A DNA stretch of 64,000 nt from NCBI RefSeq assembly GCF_009696045.1, contig NZ_VUMT01000007.1:62001-126000 (forward strand), in the 5' to 3' direction. This document shows positions 22,994-31,972 of this stretch, piece after piece. Every line of letters begins with the position of its first letter. The first letter of the stretch is position 1. The position numbers were made by a program, and so were the translations under genes. Below the pieces are notes generated by a model, which saw nothing but the letters and a program-made list of their open reading frames with translations, was not told where the DNA came from and searched no databases. The DNA comes from Velocimicrobium porci (GTDB lineage Bacteria; Bacillota; Clostridia; Lachnospirales; Lachnospiraceae).

Positions 22994-24643
22994 ATGAGCG
23001 TTCATTTGATGGAAGAAGAGGGATTTGCAGATTTAGCAAGTGGGGAACGTAAAAGCAATTGTTTGCTCAAAATAATCCACCATGTGTGTGTAGTGGCAAT
23101 AGTATATGAATTGAAACAAAATGTTTTCGAAATGCTGGAATGTAGAGAGGATTTTAAAGATTATTTTGTAGGAGTTAAAAGCTTTGATGAATTTATTTTA
23201 CGTTATACTACGCTTATACAGGAGGATTGGAAAGAAAAGTACAGGGAAAAATTGGATTTTCAAAATATAGAGAATGAAATTATGAAAAAAAAAGAACTAT
23301 ATTTTGAATATCTGCAAAAAGAAAAAAATGAAACCTATAGTTGGTTTAGTACAAGAATTTTTCCGAATGAGTGGACAGATGAAAAAAGAGAAATAATTGT
23401 TATTATTGCACCGGAAAAAAGTAGAAAGATGAACGTGCAAAAAGAATTTGTTATGAAAGAGGCATTGCGTTTAGCGGAGAAAGCCAATAAAGCAAAAACA
23501 GAATTTCTATCCCATATGTCTCACGATATTCGAACTCCACTAAATGCTGTAATTGGAATGACAACAATTGCAAAAATTTATGCGGGAAATAGGGAAAAGG
23601 TAGAGGAATGTCTGGAGAAGATTACAGTTTCTTCTAAGTATATTTTGGCATTAATTAATAATATTTTAGATATGTCTAAAATTGAAAGTGGGAAAATGAC
23701 TTTGAATTATAGCCCTTTTTCTATACAAAAAGTAGTCGGTGATATTAAAACAGTAATATCGCCACAGATAGAAGAAAAAAAACAGAAGCTTCAAATACAT
23801 ATTAGTGATGATATAAAAGAGTATTATGTTGGAGATGTTATTCGAACGAAACAAATTTTAATGAATATTATTGGAAATGCGATAAAATTTACTCCATCTG
23901 GGGGAACGATATATTTTTCTGTTATTTCAACAAAAATAGGAATGAAAAAAGATACGATTCGATTTGAAATTAAAGATACGGGAATCGGAATGTCGGAGGA
24001 ACTTGTGAAGCATGTGTTTGAGCCATTTGTTCAGGAAATGGACAGAAGTGAAATAGTAGTAGAGGGAACTGGTCTTGGGCTTCCGATTACAAAAAATTTA
24101 GTGTATTTGTTAAATGGTAAAATAAGTGTAGAGAGCCAACTGGGAAAAGGAAGTACATTTATTATAGAATTGCCGTTTGAACAGATAAAAATCGGTGAAG
24201 AAAAAAAGAGTGGTCACTCTAAAAGCAGTAAAAAAGTAAAACCCGAGTTTCCGAAAGAACTTAGAATTTTAATTGCAGAAGATAATGATATTAATTTGGA
24301 AATTATAACAACATTGTTAGAGATGAACGGATTTATTGTTGAATCTGCGAACAATGGTAAAGAGGTTTTGGAGAAATTTAAGGCTTCAATACAGGGGTAT
24401 TACTGTTTAATTTTTATGGATGTTAAGATGCCGGTAATGGATGGTTTAGAGGCAACAAAAAGGATTCGTCAATTAGATAAAAAAGATGCAAAGACAGTAC
24501 CAATTATAGCTATGACTGCGAATGTGTTTAAGGAGGATATGTGTGAAGCAGAAGAAGCGGGTATGAATGACTATCTGATTAAACCACTGGATATGGAACT
24601 TGTATTGAAAAAAATAGCCAAAGTTTTGGGGATTGATGAGTAG
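22994..24643 (+). CDS. Soluble hybrid histidine kinase with receiver domain
   Basis: Two-component hybrid kinase of 549 residues, start at ATG 22994, 7 bases after AAGGAG. No membrane helix is visible, so it senses something in the cytosol. Residues about 1-150 resemble a PAS-like sensor. HisKA (about 160-230) has the phosphorylated His in FLSHMSHDIRTPLNAVIGM. The ATPase domain (about 270-395) shows the N box IGNAIKFTPSGG, G1 DTGIGMSEE and G2 GTGLGLPIT. The receiver (about 420-545) has acidic EDND, phospho-Asp in FMDVKMPVMDG and the Lys in YLIKPLDM. There is no Hpt domain or partner regulator nearby, so its output is unknown. Confidence 0.92.
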   Translation: MSVHLMEEEGFADLASGERKSNCLLKIIHHVCVVAIVYELKQNVFEMLECREDFKDYFVGVKSFDEFILRYTTLIQEDWKEKYREKLDFQNIENEIMKKKELYFEYLQKEKNETYSWFSTRIFPNEWTDEKREIIVIIAPEKSRKMNVQKEFVMKEALRLAEKANKAKTEFLSHMSHDIRTPLNAVIGMTTIAKIYAGNREKVEECLEKITVSSKYILALINNILDMSKIESGKMTLNYSPFSIQKVVGDIKTVISPQIEEKKQKLQIHISDDIKEYYVGDVIRTKQILMNIIGNAIKFTPSGGTIYFSVISTKIGMKKDTIRFEIKDTGIGMSEELVKHVFEPFVQEMDRSEIVVEGTGLGLPITKNLVYLLNGKISVESQLGKGSTFIIELPFEQIKIGEEKKSGHSKSSKKVKPEFPKELRILIAEDNDINLEIITTLLEMNGFIVESANNGKEVLEKFKASIQGYYCLIFMDVKMPVMDGLEATKRIRQLDKKDAKTVPIIAMTANVFKEDMCEAEEAGMNDYLIKPLDMELVLKKIAKVLGIDE

Positions 24644-24679
24644 GAGAAGTGTGAAAAAAATAATGAAGAGAAAGGAAAT

Positions 24680-24739
24680 ATGCAGCTGTTCTTTTTTCAA
24701 TCGAATGATTGGGCAGCATCGCAAGCAGATTTGCGTTAA
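24680..24739 (+). CDS. Possible 19-residue ORF just before moaC
   Basis: ATG 24680 to TAA 24739 encodes [19 protein letters not shown]. An AAAGGA site lies only 3 bases before the ATG, which is tighter than usual. It ends beside the moaC start and could couple its translation. May be chance. Confidence 0.25.
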   Translation: MQLFFFQSNDWAASQADLR

Positions 24740-24753
24740 GCATGGGAATAAAA

Positions 24754-25254
24754 ATGGAAAAGGTATTAAATCACTTTGATAAAAATGGAAATGCAGTAAT
24801 GGTAGATGTGACAGACAAAGATGTGACAGAACGGATTGCAGTTGCATCTGGAAAAATATATATGAATAAGGAAACATATCAAATGATATGTACCCATAGT
24901 GCCAAAAAAGGGGATGTGCTTGGAGTTGCCAGAGTGGCAGGTATTATGGCATCGAAGCGAACCGGAGAACTGATTCCAATGTGTCATCCTTTAATGCTTA
25001 CGAAGGTTTCGATTGATTATGAATACAACGAGGAAGAAGGTTGGATTAAAGCAATAGCAACAACAAAGCTGGCAGGAAGAACAGGAGTCGAAATGGAGGC
25101 ATTGACAGCGGTTTCCGTAACTTTATTGACAATTTATGATATGTGTAAAGCAGTTGATCGAAGTATGGAAATAGGTGGAGTACATTTGGAAGAAAAATCT
25201 GGTGGAAAAAGTGGGCACTTTATAAGAAATAAAATTACACAGAATGGTAATTAG
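24754..25254 (+). CDS. moaC: Cyclic pyranopterin monophosphate synthase
   Basis: Second step of molybdenum-cofactor synthesis, acting after MoaA. I choose ATG 24754 (166 residues) because [19 protein letters not shown] aligns with the usual MoaC N-terminus; ATG 24742 in frame is possible. Family motifs: [29 protein letters not shown] (active-site Lys and His), [26 protein letters not shown] (catalytic region), SGGKSGHF at the C-terminus. It is alone: no moaA, moaE or mogA in the window. Confidence 0.93.
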   Translation: MEKVLNHFDKNGNAVMVDVTDKDVTERIAVASGKIYMNKETYQMICTHSAKKGDVLGVARVAGIMASKRTGELIPMCHPLMLTKVSIDYEYNEEEGWIKAIATTKLAGRTGVEMEALTAVSVTLLTIYDMCKAVDRSMEIGGVHLEEKSGGKSGHFIRNKITQNGN

Positions 25255-25290
25255 GTTGCTAGCAAAGGTATTTTATATTATAATAATGGT

Positions 25291-25329
25291 AAATATAAAT
25301 TGCAAATATAAATTGCAAATATAAATTGC
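25291..25329 (+). repeat. Three perfect tandem copies of a 13-mer
   Basis: AAATATAAATTGC repeats at 25291-25303, 25304-25316 and 25317-25329 without a change, 39 bases before the flagellar-operon-type gene. Possible slippage tract or repeated binding site. Confidence 0.85.
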
Positions 25330-25367
25330 AAATAGAAGGTGTTCGCAGTGAAGAATGGAGGGCAAAT

Positions 25368-25802
25368 ATGGAAGAACGATATGTAAGTACAGGAAGACCC
25401 GTTATTTGTCAAAAATGTGGGGGAAAGTATAGATATAAATCATTAGGTGTATATGAATGTAATGACTGTGGAAATATTGAACTGGATGATTATGGGAAAG
25501 TAAGAACGTATTTAGATGAACAGGGAATGGCTCCTGCGGTTGTCATTTCCACTGCAACAGGAGTTCCGGTTCATGTTATTGAAGAATACTTAAAAGATGG
25601 GAAATTAGAAATACCGGAAGGTTCTGAAATCTATATTAAATGTGAAAGCTGCGGGACGGAGATAAGGTATGGAAGATATTGTCCGGCTTGTGCTTCAAAA
25701 CTTGCAAAAGAATTGAAGGGAACGATTCATCTTGGAAATATTGGAGAAGTCCCAAAAGAAAGAAAAGGGAAAATGCGTTTTTTAAATGATGTGAATAAAT
25801 AA
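25368..25802 (+). CDS. YvyF-like flagellar-operon zinc-ribbon protein
   Basis: 144 residues, start at ATG 25368 after GGAGGG. Two cysteine pairs occur: CQKCGGKYRYKSLGVYECNDCG near the N-terminus and CESCGTEIRYGRYCPACASKL near the C-terminus, each a zinc-ribbon-like knuckle. Between them VISTATGVPVHVIEEYLKDGKLEIPE looks like a helix-turn-helix. This layout matches the YvyF/TIGR03826 group, encoded in Bacillus and Clostridia flagellar operons with FlgM. No flagellin or hook genes are in the window, so the flagellar link is by homology only. Confidence 0.7.
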   Translation: MEERYVSTGRPVICQKCGGKYRYKSLGVYECNDCGNIELDDYGKVRTYLDEQGMAPAVVISTATGVPVHVIEEYLKDGKLEIPEGSEIYIKCESCGTEIRYGRYCPACASKLAKELKGTIHLGNIGEVPKERKGKMRFLNDVNK

Positions 25803-25817
25803 TACTGGAGGAAGGAC

Positions 25818-26468
25818 ATGGATGAGGATTTAGGAAGACAAGTAGAGCAAATGCTTTTAGAAGATGCAAGAAAGAAAGAGTCTGAGGAACTGCTTAGTGA
25901 TGCAAAGAAAAAAGCAGCACAGATTATAAAAGATGCAGAAGATGAAGCAAGAGCTGTATATGGAGCGTCCTTAGAATATGTCGATGATATGCTTTCAGAA
26001 GTAAGTCTTGTTGTACTTCGGGCAAAGGAAGAAATGAAAAAGTACTGTGAAGAACTGTTGCTGGAATTTGACCGGAAGGCAGAAAGAATTGATGAGCAGA
26101 AAAATACAATAATGGAACAATTAAAAGTTGCTTCCGAAAATGGTAATCGTCCGGTAAAAAAAGTAAATTATGAAATTAAGGTAGATGAGTCTTATTTTCC
26201 AAAACGGGAGTATACGGTAAAATCGAATGATGGTTCTGGTGTAAAAGCAGAAACTTATAAGCCGGCAAAACAACCGTTTGAGATTAAAATTGCTGATGAA
26301 TGGAAAGACCGGATTGAAAGTATGCTTATGGAAGAACAGCAATATGAAGAACCGGTTATCGAAGAGCCTGAGCCGGAAGAAGAGGAAGAGGGATATCAGG
26401 CAAGTGATTTTGACTTGGACGCAGAATATTTTTCGTGGTTAAATGAACAGGATAAAAAAGGGAAATAA
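25818..26468 (+). CDS. Unknown coiled-coil protein downstream of the YvyF-like gene
   Basis: 216 residues, not recognised. Residues about 1-105 are a long amphipathic helix with the ATP-synthase-b/DivIVA-like segment KKKAAQIIKDAEDEARAVYG, suggesting an oligomeric coiled coil. A basic middle part (about 115-150) is followed by an acidic tail with EEPEPEEEEEGYQ. The start has a GGAGGAAGG site and lies 15 bases after the previous stop, so the two are likely one operon. No enzyme motif. Confidence 0.7.
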   Translation: MDEDLGRQVEQMLLEDARKKESEELLSDAKKKAAQIIKDAEDEARAVYGASLEYVDDMLSEVSLVVLRAKEEMKKYCEELLLEFDRKAERIDEQKNTIMEQLKVASENGNRPVKKVNYEIKVDESYFPKREYTVKSNDGSGVKAETYKPAKQPFEIKIADEWKDRIESMLMEEQQYEEPVIEEPEPEEEEEGYQASDFDLDAEYFSWLNEQDKKGK

Positions 26469-26485
26469 AGACCGGAAGTTTTGCC

Positions 26486-26543
26486 AAACATTATAAAAAG
26501 TGTTACAAAATAATTGAATTTTGTAACACTTTTTATAATGTTT
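26486..26543. terminator. 26-bp perfect inverted repeat between converging genes
   Basis: AAACATTATAAAAAGTGTTA (start of left arm, 26486-26511) is perfectly complementary over 26 bases to 26518-26543, with loop AATTGA. The A/T-rich foot on both sides lets it act as a bidirectional terminator. The stem is unusually long and without mismatch. Confidence 0.85.
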
Positions 26544-26545
26544 TA

Positions 26546-26596
26546 CTTTATAGGAAACTTCGTCTCCTATAAAGCAAAAACGCTCCACTTTGTTCT
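26546..26596. repeat. Second copy of the short dispersed element
   Basis: Hairpin CTTTATAGGA (26546-26555) with TCCTATAAAG (26565-26574), then GCAAAAACGCTCCACTTTGT. The 16-mer at 26565-26580 (inverse) and the 13-mer TCCACTTTGTTCT at 26584-26596 match 12454-12469 and 12502-12514. Confidence 0.5.
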
Positions 26597-26613
26597 AGTT
26601 ATTATGCCTATTA

Positions 26614-27210
26614 TCAAGCTTCAATTCCGGTTTCTTTCCAGGCTTTGAATTTTTCTCTTACGGCGTCCATTGTTTTCTGGCTGATATCAGGAAGCTCACT
26701 TCCCCAATCTTTTGTTGCTAATTTAAATCCTTTTTCAACTGCTTTTAACATTTCATCTGCCTTTGAAGGATCTCCGCCGGTTAAAGCATAAGCGAAAGAA
26801 TAAATTCTTTCAGAAGTTTGCTCCACGCCCCAATAACCATTTTCGGAAACATCTTCTTTTGCCTGAGCAATATCTTCTGCTGAAAACTGTAAATTTCCAG
26901 ATTTAATTAAATCAAAGATGTTCATTGAAGTATTATAAGTTTCACCTTGTTTTGCAAGTGTTTTGGCAACTAAATCTTTTAATTGCTGTTTTCTTTGTTC
27001 CGATTCCTTTAAAAGACGATTTACTGTTTCAGAATCTTTTACGTATGTTTTTTTTGTTGCAGAAGTAGCATCGTTTTTCGAAGGTTCATATACAGCAGCA
27101 GGATTAGCAGCTGTATTTATTGAAGAAGCGTCAGATGTCTTCTTTGCAGTTGAAGCTGTACTGTAAGTTGATGTTGCTGAACCTGTTCCATTAATTCCAT
27201 TTACACTCAT
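26614..27210 (-). CDS. Unknown Ser/Thr/Ala-rich protein
   Basis: 198 residues starting at the ATG complementary to 27208-27210, where AAGGAG precedes by 8 bases; the longer frame is not needed. Residues 1-75 are low complexity (many Ser, Thr, Ala), beginning MSVNGINGTGSATSTYSTAS without a signal peptide. Residues about 75-198 look folded and helical, with ETYNTSMNIFDLIKSGNLQFS, then SERIYSFAYALTGGDPSKAD and KGFKLATKDWGSELPDISQKT. The N-terminus resembles those of flagellar or type-III-exported proteins of motile Clostridia, but that is a guess. Function unknown. Confidence 0.7.
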   Translation of the reverse strand: MSVNGINGTGSATSTYSTASTAKKTSDASSINTAANPAAVYEPSKNDATSATKKTYVKDSETVNRLLKESEQRKQQLKDLVAKTLAKQGETYNTSMNIFDLIKSGNLQFSAEDIAQAKEDVSENGYWGVEQTSERIYSFAYALTGGDPSKADEMLKAVEKGFKLATKDWGSELPDISQKTMDAVREKFKAWKETGIEA

Positions 27211-27352
27211 AGTATATTCTCCTTCCTTGGATATAGTATCCTCAATTGTTAGTTCCTTAATAGAATGGAAATCCGTTTCCAATGTTCTATTTAATATATC
27301 GGTGGGAGAAAAGCAGAACTTTAGACATATAAATTTGATTTTGGCAGATTCT

Positions 27353-27382
27353 TTGACAGAAAGACTGTTTTATTTGTATAAT
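27353..27382 (+). promoter_or_regulatory. aroD promoter
   Basis: TTGACA (27353-27358), an 18-base spacer and TATAAT (27377-27382). Confidence 0.7.
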
Positions 27383-27445
27383 GGAGAAATATAAAATCCG
27401 AAAATAAAGAGTGATGATTTATTATAGAAGAAAGGAGAGGCTGTG

Positions 27446-28210
27446 ATGGAGCAAAAGGAAGCCGTTGTCATAGTAAAAAATCTGGTGATTGGCATTGGAA
27501 TACCTAAAATTTGTGTGTCTATTACGGGGAGAACAGAAGAAGAGATATATAATCAGGCAAAAAAAATAAAAGAAGAAAGAGCAGATATAGCAGAATGGAG
27601 AATGGATTATTGCGAAAAAGACTTTCTTTTTTCAAAATCCAAAGAGATAATTGGAAATATTGTTGAAATATTAGACACAATTCCGGTTATTGCGACATTT
27701 CGAACAAAAGATGAGGGTGGAGAACAACAGATAGAGCAGCTGTGTTATATTAAATTGAAGAAAAAGTTGATGATGGAGAGTAGGGCAGATTTGATTGATA
27801 TTGAATTAAGTACCGGGGAGGCAATCGTAAAAGAATTAATTGAATATGCTCATTGTTATGGAAAGAAGGTTATTGTGTCAAATCATGATTTTCATTGTAC
27901 TCCTTCTAAGACAGAAATAAAAGAACGGATTGATAAGATGCAAAAAGCAGGTGCAGATATTGCTAAGATTGCAGTTATGCCAAAAACGGGTAGAGATGTG
28001 CTTGATTTATTGGAAGCAACCATGGAAGTAAAGAAGAAAGAAATTCGTATACCTGTTATTACAATGGCGATGGGAAATCTGGGAAAGGTAAGCAGAATAT
28101 CCGGAGAGATTTTTGGCTCGGCTGTCACATTTGGCAGTATAGGAGAACCATCGGCACCAGGTCAGATAGAAATTCATTGTTTGAAACAGATGTTAGATGT
28201 ACTTCACTGA
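27446..28210 (+). CDS. aroD: Type I 3-dehydroquinate dehydratase
   Basis: Third step of the shikimate pathway, via a Schiff base. ATG 27446 is preferred to GTG 27443 for its spacing to AAAGGAGAGG. The 254 residues match the family. ADIAEWRMDYCE is the N-terminal signature; VSNHDFHCTP holds the general-base His and ADIAKIAVMPK the Schiff-base Lys; FGSIGEPSAPGQ is the C-terminal lid. There are no other aro genes nearby. Confidence 0.95.
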   Translation: MEQKEAVVIVKNLVIGIGIPKICVSITGRTEEEIYNQAKKIKEERADIAEWRMDYCEKDFLFSKSKEIIGNIVEILDTIPVIATFRTKDEGGEQQIEQLCYIKLKKKLMMESRADLIDIELSTGEAIVKELIEYAHCYGKKVIVSNHDFHCTPSKTEIKERIDKMQKAGADIAKIAVMPKTGRDVLDLLEATMEVKKKEIRIPVITMAMGNLGKVSRISGEIFGSAVTFGSIGEPSAPGQIEIHCLKQMLDVLH

Positions 28211-28222
28211 TTATTTAAATAG

Positions 28223-28276
28223 AACTTGTAGTAAATTATCATATTTCAAAAGAAAAATGGTAATTTACTACAAGTT
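28223..28276. terminator. Bidirectional terminator between aroD and argH
   Basis: AACTTGTAGTAAATTA (28223-28238) and TAATTTACTACAAGTT (28261-28276) are perfect 16-base complements between two converging genes. Confidence 0.85.
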
Positions 28277-28299
28277 TTAAAGAAAAATCCAATTAGGCT

Positions 28300-29673
28300 C
28301 TAATTAGATAAATAATCTTTATAAATTTCCAGTGTTTTCAGCATCGCTTCTTTACCGGGAGCACCCATTGTGTTCCTTTTTTCAACACAGGTACGAAGGG
28401 AAATTGCTTCATAGATATCATGTTCAAATACATCGCTTATTTTACGATATTCTTCGAGAGATAGCTCATCAAGAGAACAATTTTTTTCGATGCAAAGAAG
28501 AACAAGTTGTCCAATAATTCCATGTGCATCACGGAAAGGAAGTCCTTTTTTGACAAGATAATCGGCTGCATCTGTTGCGTTAGTAAAACCACATCTTGCA
28601 CTTTTTTCCATGTTGCATTTCTGGAAACGAATTGTTTTTAACATATCGTTGAAAAGTGATAAGCAGCCTTTTACTGTGTCAATTGCGTCAAATGTCAATT
28701 CTTTGTCTTCCTGCATATCTTTGTTATAAGCAAGCGGAAGTCCTTTCATTGTTGTTAAAAGGGACAAAAGAGCACCATATACCCTTCCGGTTTTTCCACG
28801 AACTAACTCAGCGATATCAGGATTTTTCTTTTGTGGCATGATACTGCTTCCTGTACTATAGCCATCATCTATTTCGATAAATTGATATTCATTGGAATTC
28901 CAGAGAATGATTTCTTCCGAAAAACGGCTAAGATGCATCATGATGATGGAAAGAGAATTTAAAAATTCAATCAAATAATCCCGGTCAGATACAGAATCCA
29001 TACTATTTTGTGTTGCGTCTGTAAAATCAAGAAGTCTGGCGGTATAAGCACGGTCGAGTGGATAAGTTGTACCGGCAAGTGCACCTGAGCCAAGAGGACA
29101 ATAATTCATTCGTTGGTAAATATCTTTTAAGCGGGAGCGGTCTCTTTGGAACATTTCGAAATATGCACCAATATGGTGGGCAAGTGTGATTGGCTGTGCC
29201 TTTTGGAGATGGGTGAATCCAGGCATATAAGTATCAAGATTTTTTTCCATCATTTGATATAAAGTATTTAATAAATCATTTAAAAGGACATCAATTTCAA
29301 ATAATTCATCTCTTGTGTAAAGTTTCATATCCAATGCAACCTGGTCATTTCGGCTTCTTCCGGTATGAAGTTTTTTACCGGATTCTCCAATTCGCTCAAT
29401 TAGCTTAGATTCGATGAAGCTATGAATATCTTCATAAGAAGAATCAATGGTAAGGGTGCCATTTTCTATATCAGAGCGAATGTCATTAAGTCCGTTGATG
29501 ATAGTTTCTTTTTCTTCTTGTGTAAGAATGTTTTGCTTAGCAAGCATTGTTACATGGGCAATGCTCCCTCTGATATCCTGCAGATAAAATTTTTGATCAA
29601 ATGAAATGGACGAATTAAAATTGTGAACCAGTTTGTCTGTTTCCTTTGTGAAACGACCGCCCCATAGTTTCAT
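28300..29673 (-). CDS. argH: Argininosuccinate lyase
   Basis: Splits argininosuccinate into arginine and fumarate. 457 residues, full length, beginning MKLWGGRF as in most ArgH. Superfamily motifs: [13 protein letters not shown], TVxxHxxx region [15 protein letters not shown] and the signature [12 protein letters not shown] with the catalytic Ser nearby. An AGAGGTAA ribosome site precedes the ATG. argG is not adjacent, although the two are often paired. No arginine-box or T-box leader was recognised upstream. Confidence 0.96.
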   Translation of the reverse strand: MKLWGGRFTKETDKLVHNFNSSISFDQKFYLQDIRGSIAHVTMLAKQNILTQEEKETIINGLNDIRSDIENGTLTIDSSYEDIHSFIESKLIERIGESGKKLHTGRSRNDQVALDMKLYTRDELFEIDVLLNDLLNTLYQMMEKNLDTYMPGFTHLQKAQPITLAHHIGAYFEMFQRDRSRLKDIYQRMNYCPLGSGALAGTTYPLDRAYTARLLDFTDATQNSMDSVSDRDYLIEFLNSLSIIMMHLSRFSEEIILWNSNEYQFIEIDDGYSTGSSIMPQKKNPDIAELVRGKTGRVYGALLSLLTTMKGLPLAYNKDMQEDKELTFDAIDTVKGCLSLFNDMLKTIRFQKCNMEKSARCGFTNATDAADYLVKKGLPFRDAHGIIGQLVLLCIEKNCSLDELSLEEYRKISDVFEHDIYEAISLRTCVEKRNTMGAPGKEAMLKTLEIYKDYLSN

Positions 29674-29898
29674 AGAAATTACCTCTTTTCTTTTTTTATT
29701 GCAAAACTCAATACATTAGAGTGTTTTGCTGTTTATCGATTATACTAGCATACCTTCTTTTAATTGTAAATCAAAAAATGTATAATTATACATAAAATAA
29801 TAATATTGCTATTTTGTATAGAATATTAAGAAAAGGGTTATATTATTAGGGAATTTGTGGTAAAATTGGAAAAAAGAAAAAGATACTGGAGGGGAAAT

Positions 29899-31407
29899 AT
29901 GAGTAAAACATTTGAAAAATTAGACTCTTATTTAGAAAAAGGCAAAGCCTTAAATGCAGCACTTATCTTATTTGAATGGGATTTGGCTACGTTGGCACCG
30001 GAAAAAAGCGATAAGAATACATCTGATTTTATTGGTATTATTTCAGATCAATACTTTAGTACATTGATTAATGATGAAGTAAGGCAATTATTAGAAAAAT
30101 TAGAACAGGAAGAAGAGCAAAAAGAACTTTCTGAAATAGAAAAGGCAATTGTAAAGGAAGTAAGGAAAAGATATGAAGAATTAGAATCCATTCCGCAAAA
30201 GGAATATCGTGAGTTCTCTGAATTAAAAGCAAGGGCAACTTCCGTTTGGGAAAAGGCCAAAAATAAAGGAGATTATAAAGCATTTGAGCCTACTTTAGAA
30301 GAATTGATTCAATATCGTAAAAAGTTTATTCAATATAGATTTGACGAGAAAAAGCATAAAAATCCTTACGATGTTTTACTGGGGGATTTTGAACCAGGAT
30401 TTGATGTGGAACAGCTAGATGAATTTTTTAATCAAATAAAAGAAGAGTTGGTTCCTTTTATTCAGGAAATATTAAAAAAGACAAAAGATGTGGATAAGGC
30501 ATATAATTTTAAGGAATATAATCTTGATAAACAAAGAGAGCTTAGCAGATTTTTGGCAGAGTATGTTGGCTTTGATTTTGAAAAAGGTGTATTAGCAGAG
30601 AGTGCTCATCCATTTACAACAGGACTTCATAATCACGATGTTCGAATTACAAACCATTATTTTAAAGATAACTTAGAAAGTGGTATTTTTTCTGTAATTC
30701 ATGAGTCAGGACATGCAGTTTATGAAATGCAGATTTCAGATGATATTACAATGACAATGGTAGGAGAAGGTACTTCTTTGGGAATGCACGAATCACAGTC
30801 AAGATTTTTTGAAAATGTAATTGGAAGAAGTGAAGCTTTCTGGAAACCATTATATCATAAGTTACAGGATACATTCAATGAGCAATTAAAGGATATTAGT
30901 TTAGAAAAATTTCTAAAAGGATGTAACAAGCCGGAAGCAGGTTTAATTCGTACAGAGGCGGATGAACTTACTTATCCACTTCATATATTGATTCGCTATG
31001 AAATTGAAAAAATGATTTTCAATGATGAAGTTGAAGCGAGGGATTTAGCAGAGATATGGAATGAAAAGTATAAAGAGTATCTTGGTGTGACACCAAAGAA
31101 CGATGCTGAAGGAATATTGCAGGATATTCACTGGGCAGGAGGCGATTTTGGATATTTTCCATCTTATGCGATTGGAAGTGCAGTAGCTGCTCAGATTTAT
31201 TATCATCTATTGAAGGTCATGCCTTTTGAAGAATATTTAGAGCAGGGTAACCTAAAAGCAATTCGCGAGTATCTGAAAGAGCATATCCACAAATATGGTA
31301 TGATGAAGAATACAAATGAAATATTAAAGGATATGACTGGTGAAGAATTTAATCCAGCTTATTATATTCGGTATTTAAAAGAAAAATATACAAAACTATA
31401 TGAATAA
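29899..31407 (+). CDS. M32 metallocarboxypeptidase (carboxypeptidase Taq type)
   Basis: Zinc carboxypeptidase of family M32, releasing C-terminal residues with broad specificity. Start at ATG 29899 after GGAGGGG; 502 residues, the normal M32 length. The metal motif HExxH is seen as VIHESGHAVYEMQ (about residues 270-282) with the third ligand in MHESQSRFFENVIGRS, a highly conserved M32 block. RTEADELTYPLHILIRYEIEK and WAGGDFGYFPSYAIGSAVAAQIY are further family signatures. Cytosolic. Confidence 0.95.
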   Translation: MSKTFEKLDSYLEKGKALNAALILFEWDLATLAPEKSDKNTSDFIGIISDQYFSTLINDEVRQLLEKLEQEEEQKELSEIEKAIVKEVRKRYEELESIPQKEYREFSELKARATSVWEKAKNKGDYKAFEPTLEELIQYRKKFIQYRFDEKKHKNPYDVLLGDFEPGFDVEQLDEFFNQIKEELVPFIQEILKKTKDVDKAYNFKEYNLDKQRELSRFLAEYVGFDFEKGVLAESAHPFTTGLHNHDVRITNHYFKDNLESGIFSVIHESGHAVYEMQISDDITMTMVGEGTSLGMHESQSRFFENVIGRSEAFWKPLYHKLQDTFNEQLKDISLEKFLKGCNKPEAGLIRTEADELTYPLHILIRYEIEKMIFNDEVEARDLAEIWNEKYKEYLGVTPKNDAEGILQDIHWAGGDFGYFPSYAIGSAVAAQIYYHLLKVMPFEEYLEQGNLKAIREYLKEHIHKYGMMKNTNEILKDMTGEEFNPAYYIRYLKEKYTKLYE

Positions 31408-31472
31408 AAAATACTGAAAAATTGAGAATTATAAATGAGGAAATGTTATTTCTTAATTAAATATAGTGGAAT

Positions 31473-31509
31473 ATGGCACTCAACCATCCACTTGACGATT
31501 GAGTGCCAT
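31473..31509. terminator. Bidirectional terminator
   Basis: ATGGCACTCAA (31473-31483) pairs perfectly with TTGAGTGCCAT (31499-31509) between converging genes, followed by T-rich sequence. Confidence 0.8.
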
Positions 31510-31512
31510 TCT

Positions 31513-31881
31513 TTATTCTTCTACAATTTCACTATTGAAATCTAAAGTGTCTTTATCTTCCATTAGTTCATGAAGTTCATCATCTGTCAGATGATTGTTG
31601 GAAGATTCCCCGGCAGAGATTACCTCAATATTTTCTTTTGAAATTTCTGCAAGGCGTTCACTCTCTTTTTCCTGATGTTCATGAATTTTTTTATCTGCGA
31701 GAGTATCCATATCTGTTAATTTATAAATATCGCCTAATTTGCATTGATAAAATTTTAATACATTTCCACTTTCTAAAGCAATGGCATCTGCATTACAGCG
31801 ATATGGATCACGTTTATAGGGAAGATTGTCATACATAGAGGTATCCTCCACGAGAGATGTATCAAAAGGTTTTAACTTCAC
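31513..31881 (-). CDS. Unknown small acidic protein
   Basis: 122 residues when started at GTG 31881, about 10 bases after AGGGGGTG; a second GTG at 31893 lies within that ribosome site. The N-terminal half contains DTSMYDNLPYKRDPYRCNADAIALESGNVLKFYQC, with two cysteines; the rest is very acidic (HLTDDELHELMEDKDTLDFNSEIVEE). No known domain recognised. It sits next to the P-type ATPase, 79 bases away in the same direction. Confidence 0.65.
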   Translation of the reverse strand: MKLKPFDTSLVEDTSMYDNLPYKRDPYRCNADAIALESGNVLKFYQCKLGDIYKLTDMDTLADKKIHEHQEKESERLAEISKENIEVISAGESSNNHLTDDELHELMEDKDTLDFNSEIVEE

Positions 31882-31972
31882 AGATAGGTTCACCCCCTTT
31901 TTCTTTTGTATTATAAATTATATAACTTTTTAAAACAGAATACAATCATTATTATATAGGAAATAAGACTAT

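Noticed and set aside
27211-27282. Longer start for the minus-strand Ser/Thr-rich protein
   Set aside because: The AAGGAG at proper distance supports the internal ATG at 27210; upstream residues look like untranslated leader.
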